Assembly: GCA_017988135.1 (NCBI GenBank)
Contig: JAGNSI010000004.1
Span: 1-40,797, forward strand
Origin: Pseudarcicella sp.
GTDB lineage: Bacteria > Bacteroidota > Bacteroidia > Cytophagales > Spirosomataceae
DNA length: 40,797 bases
Direction: 5' to 3'
Of this stretch, positions 24,234 to 33,146 are shown in pieces. A program made the translations under genes and the position numbers. Numbering within the stretch: the stretch's first letter is position 1; each line of letters opens with the position of its first letter. The notes below the pieces were generated by a model that made no database searches, had not been told where the DNA came from, and saw only the letters and a list, made by a program, of their open reading frames with translations.

Positions 24234-25256
24234 CTAACTCCAAACTTGCGTTCCTTCTGTACAGTTTTTGCACATTTCTATTTCTGAGCGTGATTTAATC
24301 AATGTTTTACGAAATTTTTGATAATCTAAACTTCCCCAAAGTGTTTTAAAATTGGTTTCTTTAAGATTACCCAATCTATAGTTTGCGTCTTTATCAAAAC
24401 AACAAGGTACCACCAATCCATCCCAAGTAATTACGCAAGAATGCCACATTTTCCAACAATGATTGAGTAATTTGTTTTTGATTTTGTATTTACCATTTGT
24501 AAGTCGCTCATAACGTGCATACTTATCAATAGTAGGTATAAGGTCAGAGCCATCTTCATAGTCATAAATTTGAGCGGTTTTCAAACCAACTTCATCTACG
24601 CCAATTTGTTTTGCCAGTTGATATATTTCTTCTATTTGATGTTGGTTAGGCTTTACTACCAAAAATTGAAAAATAACATGTGGCGTACTCGAATTCAATT
24701 TTTTCTTCCATTCCACTATTTTCTTAGCTCCCTCTATTACTTTTTCAAGGTTTCCTCCTACCCTATATTGCTCATACGTTTCTTGGGTGGTGCCATCAAT
24801 AGAAATTATCAACCTATCTAATCCCGACTTTACTGTTTTTTCGGCATAAAGGTCTGTTAAATAATGTGCATTGGTTGATGTAGCGGTATAAACGCCTCTT
24901 TTAGAAGCATACTGAACCATGTCTAAAAATTTGGGGTGTAAATATGGTTCACCTTGAAAGTAAAAAATAAGATACAGCAATGTATTTCCTATTTCGTCTA
25001 TTGTTTTGGTAAACAAATCTTCCTCTAACATACCTGTTGGACGAGTAAACGAACGTAGTCCACTTGGACATTCTGGGCACCTGAGGTTACAAGAGGTGGT
25101 AGGCTCAAAAGAAATGCTTAGGGGCATTCCCCAATGAATAGGTTTTGATGTAAATTTAGAAACATAAAAGCTGGCTACTATTTTTGTGGCATTCCAAGTC
25201 CTTTTTAGGCTTAGTTTTGATAGTAGATTGATGCCATCTTTTATGTTTCCATTCAT
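24234..25256 (-). CDS. Radical SAM/SPASM protein
   Basis: 340 aa. The radical SAM cluster motif CxxxCxxC is C56-N-L-R-C60-P-E-C63 in FEPTTSCNLRCPECPSG; SAM-binding features FYFQGEPYLHP and SIDGTTQETYEQYR follow. The C-terminal SPASM domain has C267, C274, C285, C286, C329 and C332, enough for an auxiliary Fe-S cluster. SPASM enzymes modify peptides, sugars or small molecules. No precursor peptide, transporter or partner enzyme is encoded beside it, so the substrate is unknown. It follows the ABC-F gene on the same strand by 57 bases and may be co-transcribed with it. Confidence 0.88.
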   Translation of the reverse strand: MNGNIKDGINLLSKLSLKRTWNATKIVASFYVSKFTSKPIHWGMPLSISFEPTTSCNLRCPECPSGLRSFTRPTGMLEEDLFTKTIDEIGNTLLYLIFYFQGEPYLHPKFLDMVQYASKRGVYTATSTNAHYLTDLYAEKTVKSGLDRLIISIDGTTQETYEQYRVGGNLEKVIEGAKKIVEWKKKLNSSTPHVIFQFLVVKPNQHQIEEIYQLAKQIGVDEVGLKTAQIYDYEDGSDLIPTIDKYARYERLTNGKYKIKNKLLNHCWKMWHSCVITWDGLVVPCCFDKDANYRLGNLKETNFKTLWGSLDYQKFRKTLIKSRSEIEMCKNCTEGTQVWS

Positions 25257-25313
25257 ATTTATTTAGTTTTGATTTTTGATGCAAAATTTATTTGTTTCAA
25301 AAAAAATCTAATT

Positions 25314-26930
25314 TTAATTAATTTTGACTTTTTGTGCTTTCACTGTTGCATCGCTGATGTATTCGTCATAAGTCATCAATTTATCCAAATAGCCTTTTGT
25401 TCCTATTTCAACAATCCTGTTGGCTACTGTTTGCGTAAGTTGGTGATCATGACAAGTAAATAACATCGTACCTGCAAATTCTACCATCCCGTTATTTAGT
25501 GCCGTTATAGACTCCAAATCGAGGTGATTGGTAGGTTCGTCAAAAATAGTAACGTTGGCACCAGAAAGCATCATTCTTGAAAACATACAACGTTGTTTTT
25601 CTCCACCCGATATTACAGTACATTGTTTTAGCGCTTCGTCACCAGAGAAAAGCATTCTTCCCAAAAATCCACGGATAAAACTTTCGTCTTTCTCTGTAGA
25701 ATATTGACGCAACCAATCTACCAAATTGATCGATGCATCTTCAAAATATTTGGTATTATCGTTAGGTAAATACGTTTGGGTAGTGGTTACACCCCATTTG
25801 TATTCTCCGCTATCAGCTTGGCGTTCGCCCATCAAAATATCAAAAAGTACAGTTGTGGCTATACCATTTTGACTAAAAAAAGCTACTTTATCGCCTTTGT
25901 TGATAGTAAATGACAAATCTTTGAAAATAAATGTACCGTCGTCTGCTTTTGCAGAAAGGTTTTCTACTTGCAATAATTGATCACCAGCTTCTCTTTCGGG
26001 TTTAAAATTGATAAAAGGATATTTTCTTGATGAAGGTTTTATATCTTCAACCTGTAATTTATCCAACATTTTTTGGCGTGAAGTTGCTTGTTTAGATTTG
26101 GCAACATTGGCCGAAAAACGACGAATAAATTCTTCTAATTCTTTTCGTTTTTCATCCGTTTTTTTACCTTGATCAGCACGCTGACGTGCAGCTAGCTGCG
26201 AAGACTCGTACCAGAAAGTATAGTTACCACCATATAATTGAATTTTTCCAAAGTCTAAGTCAGCGATATGGGTACATACGTTATCCAAAAAGTGCCTATC
26301 GTGAGAAACTACTACTACAGTATTTTTGAAATTTTGCAAAAAGCTTTCCAACCACATGATAGAATCTATATCAAGGTTATTGGTAGGTTCATCAAGCAAT
26401 AATATATCTGGATTTCCAAAAAGAGCTTGAGCTAAAAGCACTTTTACTTTCTCTGCTCCACTCAAATCTTTTAGCAAAGTATAATGCACATCTTCTTTGA
26501 TACCCAAACCGCTCAAGAGTTGTCCAGCTTCTGATTCTGCTTCCCAACCATTCATTTCGGCAAACTCACCTTCTAAATCTGCCGCTCTGTTGCCATCTTC
26601 TTCGGTAAAATCTTCTTTTAGATAAATGGCATCTTTTTCTAGCATAATGTCATATAACCTTTTGTTTCCCATGATAACGGTCTGCAAAACAGGTACTTCT
26701 TCGTACTCGAAGTGATTTTGCTTAAGGATAGACATCCTTTCGCCTGGATTCATGGTAACATTACCTGTTTGTGAATCCAACTCACCCGAAAGTATTTTCA
26801 AAAAAGTAGATTTTCCAGCTCCATTAGCACCTATCAATCCATAACAATTGCCTTCTACAAACTTGATATTTACTTCTTCAAACAATACCCTTTTACCAAA
26901 ACGCAACGAAACATTCGAAATATTTAACAT
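25314..26930 (-). CDS. ABC-F family ATPase, YbiT-like, with degenerate second Walker A
   Basis: 538 aa, two ABC domains, no membrane segments: a ribosome-associated ABC-F protein, known relatives of which modulate translation or protect from antibiotics. Domain 1 has Walker A G34-A-N-G-A-G-K40-S, signature LSGAEKVK and Walker B LLLDEPTNNLD. An interdomain linker of charged helices (about 245-300) follows. Domain 2 has signature ISGGEKQR and Walker B TIFDEPTNHLD, but its Walker A reads S353-Q-N-G-I-A-T-T360, lacking the first Gly and the catalytic Lys. This degeneracy seems typical of a Bacteroidota subgroup, from memory. A TAAATTTG element lies about 76 bases upstream. Confidence 0.93.
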   Translation of the reverse strand: MLNISNVSLRFGKRVLFEEVNIKFVEGNCYGLIGANGAGKSTFLKILSGELDSQTGNVTMNPGERMSILKQNHFEYEEVPVLQTVIMGNKRLYDIMLEKDAIYLKEDFTEEDGNRAADLEGEFAEMNGWEAESEAGQLLSGLGIKEDVHYTLLKDLSGAEKVKVLLAQALFGNPDILLLDEPTNNLDIDSIMWLESFLQNFKNTVVVVSHDRHFLDNVCTHIADLDFGKIQLYGGNYTFWYESSQLAARQRADQGKKTDEKRKELEEFIRRFSANVAKSKQATSRQKMLDKLQVEDIKPSSRKYPFINFKPEREAGDQLLQVENLSAKADDGTFIFKDLSFTINKGDKVAFFSQNGIATTVLFDILMGERQADSGEYKWGVTTTQTYLPNDNTKYFEDASINLVDWLRQYSTEKDESFIRGFLGRMLFSGDEALKQCTVISGGEKQRCMFSRMMLSGANVTIFDEPTNHLDLESITALNNGMVEFAGTMLFTCHDHQLTQTVANRIVEIGTKGYLDKLMTYDEYISDATVKAQKVKIN

Positions 26931-27005
26931 TATAATCTATAAAAAAATGATGACTGTGAAAGCGATTCTTGAATTAAAAATAAACCTCAGAACCTAAAAT
27001 AAATG

Positions 27006-27013
27006 CAAATTTA
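27006..27013 (-). promoter_or_regulatory. Candidate -7 element of the ABC-F gene
   Basis: Minus-strand TAAATTTG fully matches TAnnTTTG about 76 bases before the ATG. No -33 TTG at the standard distance. Confidence 0.3.
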
Positions 27014-27071
27014 CATAAAAATAAAGTATTTAGGTTTTATTAATCAAAAAACATATTAAGTCTTTAGTTTA

Positions 27072-27632
27072 TCATAATGTTGTCATAAAAAACATACATG
27101 ATGATATTAAAACAAAAATTGGTAAAAGAAAAACTATCACACTTACGATAGACCAAATAAAGAGATTTTGATGAGAATTGGGATGATTTTGAAACCTTTG
27201 TTTCAATTCAGATACGCTTAATTGCATCATTTCAGATTTTGTAAGATAAATATGCAATGAATGTCTTTTGGTAAGTCCTTCGTAAAATGCTTTAATCGTA
27301 GATTTAGTAAAAAAACAAATTCCTAAGCCCATTGCCCATAAAGTAAGTAACCATGGAAAATACAATTTTTTCCAACCTCCAGCAGCTATTTCCCATGCAG
27401 ATATTGCTGTTTCACCTTTCCAAGTGGTAGGATATCCTGTTACGATATGATTCACATCATGTAGATAAACATTATTTTTTCTTGCCTCCGTGTTTGGAAT
27501 TGGTATCGAAAAAAAACCAAATTTTATCCAAGCTATATTTTGGTGCTTGCCTCCATCCTCTCCAAAATCATTTGTAGCATAAAAATGTTGCAAAATTTCG
27601 CCTACTGTTTCTTTTTTTATTGTTTGATTCAT
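27072..27632 (-). CDS. Membrane protein with a COQ4-like HDxxH-x11-E metal motif
   Basis: 186 aa. The N-terminal ~90 residues are soluble and contain H58-D-V-N-H62 followed exactly 12 residues later by E74 (HDVNHIVTGYPTTWKGE). This HDxxHx11E pattern, with the TG and GE around it, is the zinc motif of the COQ4 family, a scaffold or decarboxylase-like protein in ubiquinone synthesis. Unlike soluble COQ4, this protein has two membrane segments, near 93-110 and 160-182, with a basic loop between (LTKRHSLHIYLTKSEM). Whether it is a real COQ4 relative or a convergent motif is open. It stands alone between the ABC-F and GT-C-like genes. Confidence 0.6.
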   Translation of the reverse strand: MNQTIKKETVGEILQHFYATNDFGEDGGKHQNIAWIKFGFFSIPIPNTEARKNNVYLHDVNHIVTGYPTTWKGETAISAWEIAAGGWKKLYFPWLLTLWAMGLGICFFTKSTIKAFYEGLTKRHSLHIYLTKSEMMQLSVSELKQRFQNHPNSHQNLFIWSIVSVIVFLLPIFVLISSCMFFMTTL

Positions 27633-27705
27633 TTTATTAGAAATTTGTTTAATTATGAAATTTGTTTAAAATATTTTTGATTACACTATTCAGGGTTGAA
27701 TGATT

Positions 27706-29106
27706 CTAATACTTTCTTTCATATACATTTGGAAGTATTTTTTTATATTTTGAACCTATTGAGGGAATTCGGTCAAACAATTTTATTGCTAATTTTTCTT
27801 TGTCTATAATAACTTCTGGCGGATCTTTATCGAAATTTTTATAAACGTTTATCACATGCAGGTAATTATCCATCCCTTCGAGTTCATGTTTTGATAAATT
27901 CCAATTGATATATGGTGTAGCCGAATAATTGTTTTGGTATTCTTCTAAACCTTCACCTAAAACCAAAATTTTACGTTTTTTGAAATCATATGCACTTTTT
28001 TGTTTCAACTTTAAATTATTCAATTTGGCAAATGATTCAGAATTAGGAAACAAAATAGCTTGATAATTCACTAATAAAATAGCAAACATTAAAGCCAAAA
28101 AAATCAGTTCAGCTAACCATTTTTTAGTATATAATTCAAAAAAACTAACTGTAAAAAAAGCCAAACAAGGCATAAAAACTATAAACTGCATAGGAGCCAA
28201 AAATGGCATCAACCCTATAGATACCACTGCAAAAAGCACCCACAATATCATCACTTGCTGGCTTCTTATTTGATAATTATTAAAGCCCATTGCATTGGTC
28301 AATCTCAGAAAACCCATTATTCCAAATACCAAAGGCAATAATAATGTAGAAAATAAAGTCTTAAAATCATTCAAATTGTATTGCCTTATTTGAAAAACTG
28401 ATGTAATAAAGTTTTGAAAATAAGTATCTGAACTGTCTTTTAAATAAAAAAATAAGCTTACAAAAAGTATTGGCAGTATAAAACCAAACATTGTAAGTGA
28501 ATATTGCCTAAAACTTGAACCACTAAAAAACATCAACGCCATAATTACCCACAATAAAAAAACACATGCTGGAGGATAAAATAGTGTTGCCAGTGCTATA
28601 AAAAAACCGATTTCAAAAACTTCATCGCTGGTTTCGAGGCGTTTGAGCTGTTTGGTTAATGACGAAAATGCAAACAATAAAAAAGTGGTACTCATCAAAA
28701 CTGGAGATAAGGTACAGCAGTCAAAAGAAATATTCAGAAAAAGCACATAAAACAAACCTGGCAAAAAGCTTCTTTTAATAAAAACATCCCTATTGTTGAG
28801 CATTATGTTAAAATACACGGCTTGAAATGTAGTAAGGAACAAACCAAAAATTTGATATGCTACCTGAGACCTTCCAAACAACAAGTCTATCCCTGCATAA
28901 ACCATAGCAGACAATGGTGCGGTATTATCCCAAATTTCGGCATACATCAAAAAACCCCTGTTTATTCTTTCGCCAACAAGCATCCATTGTAGCTCAGGAA
29001 TAAGCTCTGGTAAACCATTCAAATACACAGGCAACCTGAGTAAAACCGAAAAAAGAAACAAAGTAAATATATGATAAAGGGCATTTACCCTAAAAAAACT
29101 TAGCAT
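27706..29106 (-). CDS. Polytopic membrane protein, GT-C glycosyltransferase-like
   Basis: About 466 aa from the ATG at 29106 (MLSFFRVNALYH); the open frame extends upstream to 29151 but the extra residues are not membrane-like. At least nine hydrophobic segments are visible, then a soluble C-terminal tail of about 100 residues. The first loop YAEIWDNTAPLSAMVYAGIDLLFG resembles the YxDxWDxKPP loop of GT-C lipid-linked sugar transferases (ArnT/PMT type), where the Asp is catalytic. It may transfer a sugar from an undecaprenyl or dolichol-like donor, or be a related family with no enzymatic role. It has no cell-envelope gene partners nearby. An upstream TATATTTG (29161-29154) could be its promoter. 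Confidence 0.6.
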   Translation of the reverse strand: MLSFFRVNALYHIFTLFLFSVLLRLPVYLNGLPELIPELQWMLVGERINRGFLMYAEIWDNTAPLSAMVYAGIDLLFGRSQVAYQIFGLFLTTFQAVYFNIMLNNRDVFIKRSFLPGLFYVLFLNISFDCCTLSPVLMSTTFLLFAFSSLTKQLKRLETSDEVFEIGFFIALATLFYPPACVFLLWVIMALMFFSGSSFRQYSLTMFGFILPILFVSLFFYLKDSSDTYFQNFITSVFQIRQYNLNDFKTLFSTLLLPLVFGIMGFLRLTNAMGFNNYQIRSQQVMILWVLFAVVSIGLMPFLAPMQFIVFMPCLAFFTVSFFELYTKKWLAELIFLALMFAILLVNYQAILFPNSESFAKLNNLKLKQKSAYDFKKRKILVLGEGLEEYQNNYSATPYINWNLSKHELEGMDNYLHVINVYKNFDKDPPEVIIDKEKLAIKLFDRIPSIGSKYKKILPNVYERKY

Positions 29107-29153
29107 ATCTATTGATTTTGATTTAACAAAATATATTCCGCATACAAACAATA

Positions 29154-29161
29154 CAAATATA
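29154..29161 (-). promoter_or_regulatory. Candidate -7 element of the GT-C-like gene
   Basis: Minus-strand TATATTTG fully matches TAnnTTTG and lies 47 bases before the preferred ATG at 29106. No -33 TTG at standard spacing. Confidence 0.3.
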
Positions 29162-29385
29162 TTAAAGTATTTAGGCTTAATTTAGTATTTCGAGCAAATA
29201 AAAATTATACGTTTAGAGGTATTTTCGTTTAAAAATGTCGAAATTTGTATTTTTAATATCAAACCTTAAATAAGGTTAATTAATATTATTTCTTCATCGA
29301 GCTTTAATTTCACTTGATTTTATGGAATAATATTTCTGATGGCTTGAATAGCAAACTGAAACGAACAGTTAAAATCTGACAAAAA

Positions 29386-29751
29386 ATGGAATCGAAAAGA
29401 CAGCAACAATTTTCTCGTCAAATACAAAAAGACCTTAGCGAAATTTTTCAAAAAGAAATGCGTTCGGCGTTCGGAAACGCTTTTATTACTATTACTGACG
29501 TAAAAGTAAGCCCTGACCTTTCTGTGGCAAAATGTTATCTCAGCTTTATGATGACCAACGACAAAGAAGGATTATTGGCAGAAATTGAAGATAAAAACAA
29601 ACAAATACGAAATTATTTAAGTATAAAAATTCGCAAACAAGTACGAATAATCCCAGAATTAGAATTTTTTATAGACAATACAGCAGAATACGCCGCCAAA
29701 ATAGACGAACTTTTTGCTAGTATAGTAATACCTCCAGCTACTGAAGACTAA
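29386..29751 (+). CDS. rbfA: Ribosome-binding factor A
   Basis: 121 aa, KH-type RNA-binding protein needed for late 30S maturation and 16S rRNA 5'-end processing, especially in the cold. The N-terminal SKRQQQFSRQIQKDLSEIF helix, ITDVKVSPDLSVAKCYLSF strand and the C-terminal LEFFIDNTAEYAAKIDELF are typical. Length is usual. The LolC/E-type permease gene starts 22 bases downstream, an rbfA-permease order seen often in Bacteroidota, so the two are probably co-transcribed. Confidence 0.95.
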   Translation: MESKRQQQFSRQIQKDLSEIFQKEMRSAFGNAFITITDVKVSPDLSVAKCYLSFMMTNDKEGLLAEIEDKNKQIRNYLSIKIRKQVRIIPELEFFIDNTAEYAAKIDELFASIVIPPATED

Positions 29752-29773
29752 ACAGATTTTGTTTCTGTAAACT

Positions 29774-30985
29774 ATGAACATCGCTTTTTTTATTGCCAAA
29801 AGATATTTTGTATCAAAAAAGAAAAAATCTTTTATTTCTTTGATATCCAATATTTCTATGCTCGGTGTAGGAATTGGGACTATGGCATTGGTAGTAGTGC
29901 TGTCTGTGTTTAATGGACTGGAAGATTTTCAAAGAACATTATTCAAAAGTTTTGACCCTAATCTACTCATTAGTAGCAAAATAGGAAAGAATTTCTATGT
30001 TGATAGTTTACTAATAAACAAAATCAAAAAAATAAAAGGTGTAAAGTTTGTTAGTGAAGTGATAGACGAAGTAGCCTTAATAAAATACCGTGATGCACAG
30101 AAAATAGTGCATTTAAAGGGTGTAGATAACAATTTATTAAAAAACGAAAAATTCAAAACGGGCATCCTGAATGGCACGCCTGTTTTACAACAAGACAATA
30201 TCCCTTTTGCAATATTAGGAGCTGGCGTGTATTTGAACCTAAATGTAAGCTTAAAAGATATTTTCACCCCTCTAGAGGTATTTTACCCCAACAATACAGA
30301 AAGTAAAACGCTAAATTTAACTTCTAATGATGCTTTTTCTAAATTAGAAATTTATCCTTCGGCTGTTTTTGGTATAGAACAACAATACGACGACAACTAT
30401 GTTTTTGTACCTTTAGAATTCGCAAAAGAATTATTTAGATTACCCAATAAAAGAACAGCTTTAGAAGTTCATACTCAAAATCAGGATGAAATAGATCAGA
30501 TTCAAAAAGAATTGACAAGCTTGTTAGGGTCAGATTTTATTATAAAAAATGAAGATCAACAACATGAGGCTCTTTTTAGGGCAATAAAAATAGAAAAACT
30601 TTTTGTTTTTTTGACACTTAGCTTTATCATTGCTATTGCCTCTTTCAATGTTTTTTTCTCACTTTCTATGCTTACAATTGAGAAAAAAGACGACATCAAA
30701 ACCTTGCAAGCTTTAGGATGTAACAACGGTATAATCAAAAAAATATTCTTATACGAAGGCTTGCTTGTATCTTTAAGTGGAGCTATAATAGGTCTATTAG
30801 CTGGCGTAGTGATATGTATTTTTCAAAAACAAACAGGCTTTATAAGTATGGGAGTTGCAAATGGTATCATAGATGCTTATCCTGTAAAAATAATGCTTAT
30901 TGATTTGTTTTTTGTGGCTCTTACGGTGATTACTATAGCTTTTCTTTCTTCGTATTATCCAGCTAGAAAAGCTTCAAAATTATAA
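29774..30985 (+). CDS. LolC/LolE-type ABC transporter permease
   Basis: 403 aa. The layout is one N-terminal membrane helix (ISLISNISMLGVGIGTMALVVVLSVFNGLEDF), a large periplasmic domain (about 60-265), and three C-terminal helices (FLTLSFIIAIASFNVFFSLSM, LLVSLSGAIIGLLAGVVICIF, LIDLFFVALTVITIAFLSSYY), the FtsX/LolCE pattern. The FNGLEDF junction and EKKDDIKTLQALG coupling helix are hallmarks of the lipoprotein-releasing complex that extracts lipoproteins from the inner membrane with LolD. No lolD is adjacent. The last 6 bases overlap the convergent symporter gene. Confidence 0.88.
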   Translation: MNIAFFIAKRYFVSKKKKSFISLISNISMLGVGIGTMALVVVLSVFNGLEDFQRTLFKSFDPNLLISSKIGKNFYVDSLLINKIKKIKGVKFVSEVIDEVALIKYRDAQKIVHLKGVDNNLLKNEKFKTGILNGTPVLQQDNIPFAILGAGVYLNLNVSLKDIFTPLEVFYPNNTESKTLNLTSNDAFSKLEIYPSAVFGIEQQYDDNYVFVPLEFAKELFRLPNKRTALEVHTQNQDEIDQIQKELTSLLGSDFIIKNEDQQHEALFRAIKIEKLFVFLTLSFIIAIASFNVFFSLSMLTIEKKDDIKTLQALGCNNGIIKKIFLYEGLLVSLSGAIIGLLAGVVICIFQKQTGFISMGVANGIIDAYPVKIMLIDLFFVALTVITIAFLSSYYPARKASKL

Positions 30986-32257
30986 GTCTTGTAGCTCACC
31001 TTCTAATTTAGAAACCACACAAGTTGCCACTGCATTACCCGCTACAGACGTAGCTGACCTGCCCATATCTAGCACCGCATCTACTCCTAAAAGCAAAGCT
31101 ATTCCTTCTATTGGCAATCCAAATGAAGCCAAAGTACCAGCAATTATCACCAATGAAGCACGAGGCACACCAGCTATTCCCTTGGAAGTAATCATCAAGG
31201 TAAGTAACATCATCACTTGCTGACCAAGACTGAGCTCTATATGATAAGCTTGGGCTATAAAAACAGTGGCAAAGGTCATATACAACATAGAGCCGTCTAG
31301 ATTGAAAGAATATCCCATAGGAATTACAAAATTTATGATTCTATCTGAACAGCCAAACTTACGAAGTGCTTGCATGGTTTGTTCTATAGAAGCTTCTGAA
31401 CTTGAGGTACTAAAGGAAAGCCACATGGCATCTTTGATGGTAAACAAAAGCTTCAGATAAGGTATTTTCATAAATAAACATATCGCCCAAAGTACTATAA
31501 ACAAAAACAAAATTAAACCTCCAAAAAAACATATTATAAGATATAAATAGCCTTGCAAAATACCCAAACCTTGCTTAGAAACTACCACTACCAAAGCCCC
31601 AAAAACACCATAAGGTGCAAAAGACATCACGTAACCAATGATTTTGAACATGACATGAGCCAAAGCATCCAACGCCTTTATAAGTGACTTTCCTATATCA
31701 CCGATGGCACCCAAAGCTATTCCGAAAAAAATTGAAAAAACTACTATTTGTAATATATCACCATGTGCCATAGCATCTATGATGTTTTTAGGGAAAATAT
31801 GATCTATCAAATTTTCTATTGTAATAGCTTCTGCCTTAATTCCTGTGTCTGTACCTTTGCTTGGCAATTTCAAATTCATAAAATAACCTGGCTTTGTAAT
31901 ATTAGCAACTAGCAAACCTGTAAGCAAAGAAAGTATGGTAGCCAAATAAAAATACAAAAGCGTTTTTATCCCTATCCTGCCAACAGACTTAATATCTCCT
32001 AACTTGGCAATTCCTACCACTAAAGTAGAAAAAACCAAAGGCCCAATTATCATTTTTATGAGCTTCAAAAAGATTTTACTCAACACTCCAAAATACTTAC
32101 TACCTATATAACTGCCTTCGGTAAGGGTTTTTGTAATCTCGTTTTTGTTAGCGTCTAGCTCGACTAAACTAATTTTATCGGGAAAATAAATGTACAATAT
32201 TTGTCCAACTATTACCCCCAACACCATGCCTAGCATGATTTTACTTGCGTTTGTCAT
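30980..32257 (-). CDS. Dicarboxylate/amino acid:cation symporter (DAACS family)
   Basis: 425 aa, GltPh-like, inner membrane. It has the eight-helix plus hairpin pattern: hairpin 1 serine motif FSTSSSEASIEQT, TM7 GYSFNLDGSMLYM (Asn-x-Asp-Gly like the NMDGT motif, here NLDGS), hairpin 2 TSKGIAGVPRASLVII and TM8 LLGVDAVLDMGRSATSVAGNAVA with the substrate-binding Asp and Arg. It takes up glutamate, aspartate or C4-dicarboxylates with Na+ or H+; which one cannot be told. A loop of about 35 residues near TM1 is unusually charged. Its 3' end overlaps the LolC/E-type gene by 6 bases, so the two transcripts meet without a terminator. Confidence 0.92.
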   Translation of the reverse strand: MTNASKIMLGMVLGVIVGQILYIYFPDKISLVELDANKNEITKTLTEGSYIGSKYFGVLSKIFLKLIKMIIGPLVFSTLVVGIAKLGDIKSVGRIGIKTLLYFYLATILSLLTGLLVANITKPGYFMNLKLPSKGTDTGIKAEAITIENLIDHIFPKNIIDAMAHGDILQIVVFSIFFGIALGAIGDIGKSLIKALDALAHVMFKIIGYVMSFAPYGVFGALVVVVSKQGLGILQGYLYLIICFFGGLILFLFIVLWAICLFMKIPYLKLLFTIKDAMWLSFSTSSSEASIEQTMQALRKFGCSDRIINFVIPMGYSFNLDGSMLYMTFATVFIAQAYHIELSLGQQVMMLLTLMITSKGIAGVPRASLVIIAGTLASFGLPIEGIALLLGVDAVLDMGRSATSVAGNAVATCVVSKLEGELQDL

Positions 32258-32276
32258 AAGTTTTTGTTTATAAAAA

Positions 32277-32302
32277 AAAAATCAATCGTTCGACTGATTT
32301 TT
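32277..32302 (-). terminator. Terminator after the outer-membrane protein gene
   Basis: AAAAATCA (32277-32284) and TGATTTTT (32295-32302) form an 8-bp stem with a short loop; an A-run precedes it on the plus strand, giving a U-run on the minus transcript. It lies about 30 bases past the barrel gene stop and before the symporter ATG. Confidence 0.6.
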
Positions 32303-32332
32303 CTTATTTTTTAATCCTAAATAAAACAATAT

Positions 32333-33037
32333 TTAGAAAATTTTCAAGCCTAAAGTAACCTGCCAAAGTCGAGACTTTTGGCTAAAGTTTATATTATTAT
32401 TCAAATCGCTCTTGATTTGAGCATTAGAAATATCCGAAAAACTACCTTCTCTACGAACATCCAGCGAAAGCCCCATAATATCTATTCCTACGCCAAATTG
32501 ATAGCCGTAACTGGCGTCTTTAAATGTGTTTTGCACAGGTTGGGTAGAATAATCATTCAAAATACTTTCCAATTCTTCGTTTGAAGAAACATTAAATGAT
32601 GCTACTGGACCTGCCATTACCCTCAAAAACTTATATTTATAGCCCAACATCAAAGGAACTTCTAGGTTGGTATAGTCAATTTCTAAAACTTTATTTTCTT
32701 GCGTAAAAGCATTTATAATGTTTAATTTACCACCTTTGGCCGAAACTTGCACTTCTGGTTGTACATAAAAAGAAGAACCTATCCTGAAATAAATACCAGC
32801 TACATATCCTGTTTGAGTATCGAAACTATTTTTCAGGTTATCTACAAGAACACTACCATTATATTGCCTATTAGCAAAAAAATCGCCCGTTTCTAGCTGA
32901 GCTAAATTTACGCCACCTTTTATTCCAAATCTAAAACCTTTGTTTTGAGCAAAACTTTGATGGCTACAAAATATGATCAAACCTAAAAACAAAATTGATT
33001 TAGTATAAAATTTAATATTAAAAAAATTGATTTTCAT
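32333..33037 (-). CDS. Outer membrane beta-barrel protein (porin-family type)
   Basis: 234 aa. Residues 1-31 are a signal peptide (SILFLGLIIFCSHQSFAQ), and the rest has alternating aromatic strands typical of OMP_b-brl_2 barrels: FRFGIKGGVNLAQLE, GYVAGIYFRIGSSFYVQPEVQVSAKGG, VPLMLGYKYKFLRVMAGPVAS and a C-terminal LWQVTLGLKIF ending in Phe, as expected for BAM recognition. It is probably an eight-strand barrel. The PorT-like annotation often given to this fold implies T9SS, but that link is not supported here. Single gene with its own terminator. Confidence 0.85.
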   Translation of the reverse strand: MKINFFNIKFYTKSILFLGLIIFCSHQSFAQNKGFRFGIKGGVNLAQLETGDFFANRQYNGSVLVDNLKNSFDTQTGYVAGIYFRIGSSFYVQPEVQVSAKGGKLNIINAFTQENKVLEIDYTNLEVPLMLGYKYKFLRVMAGPVASFNVSSNEELESILNDYSTQPVQNTFKDASYGYQFGVGIDIMGLSLDVRREGSFSDISNAQIKSDLNNNINFSQKSRLWQVTLGLKIF

Positions 33038-33146
33038 GACATTGGAGGTTGATAATGACGAATAACTAATAATTAAATTTTGTAGAAAACGAAACTTTAA
33101 ATCGTTTAAGTATCAAATAAACCATCAATTTATAATAATTTTACGC

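Noticed and set aside
29107-29151. TTG start extending the GT-C-like protein by 15 residues
   Set aside because: The extension is not membrane-like and lies next to the candidate promoter; the ATG at 29106 is a better start.
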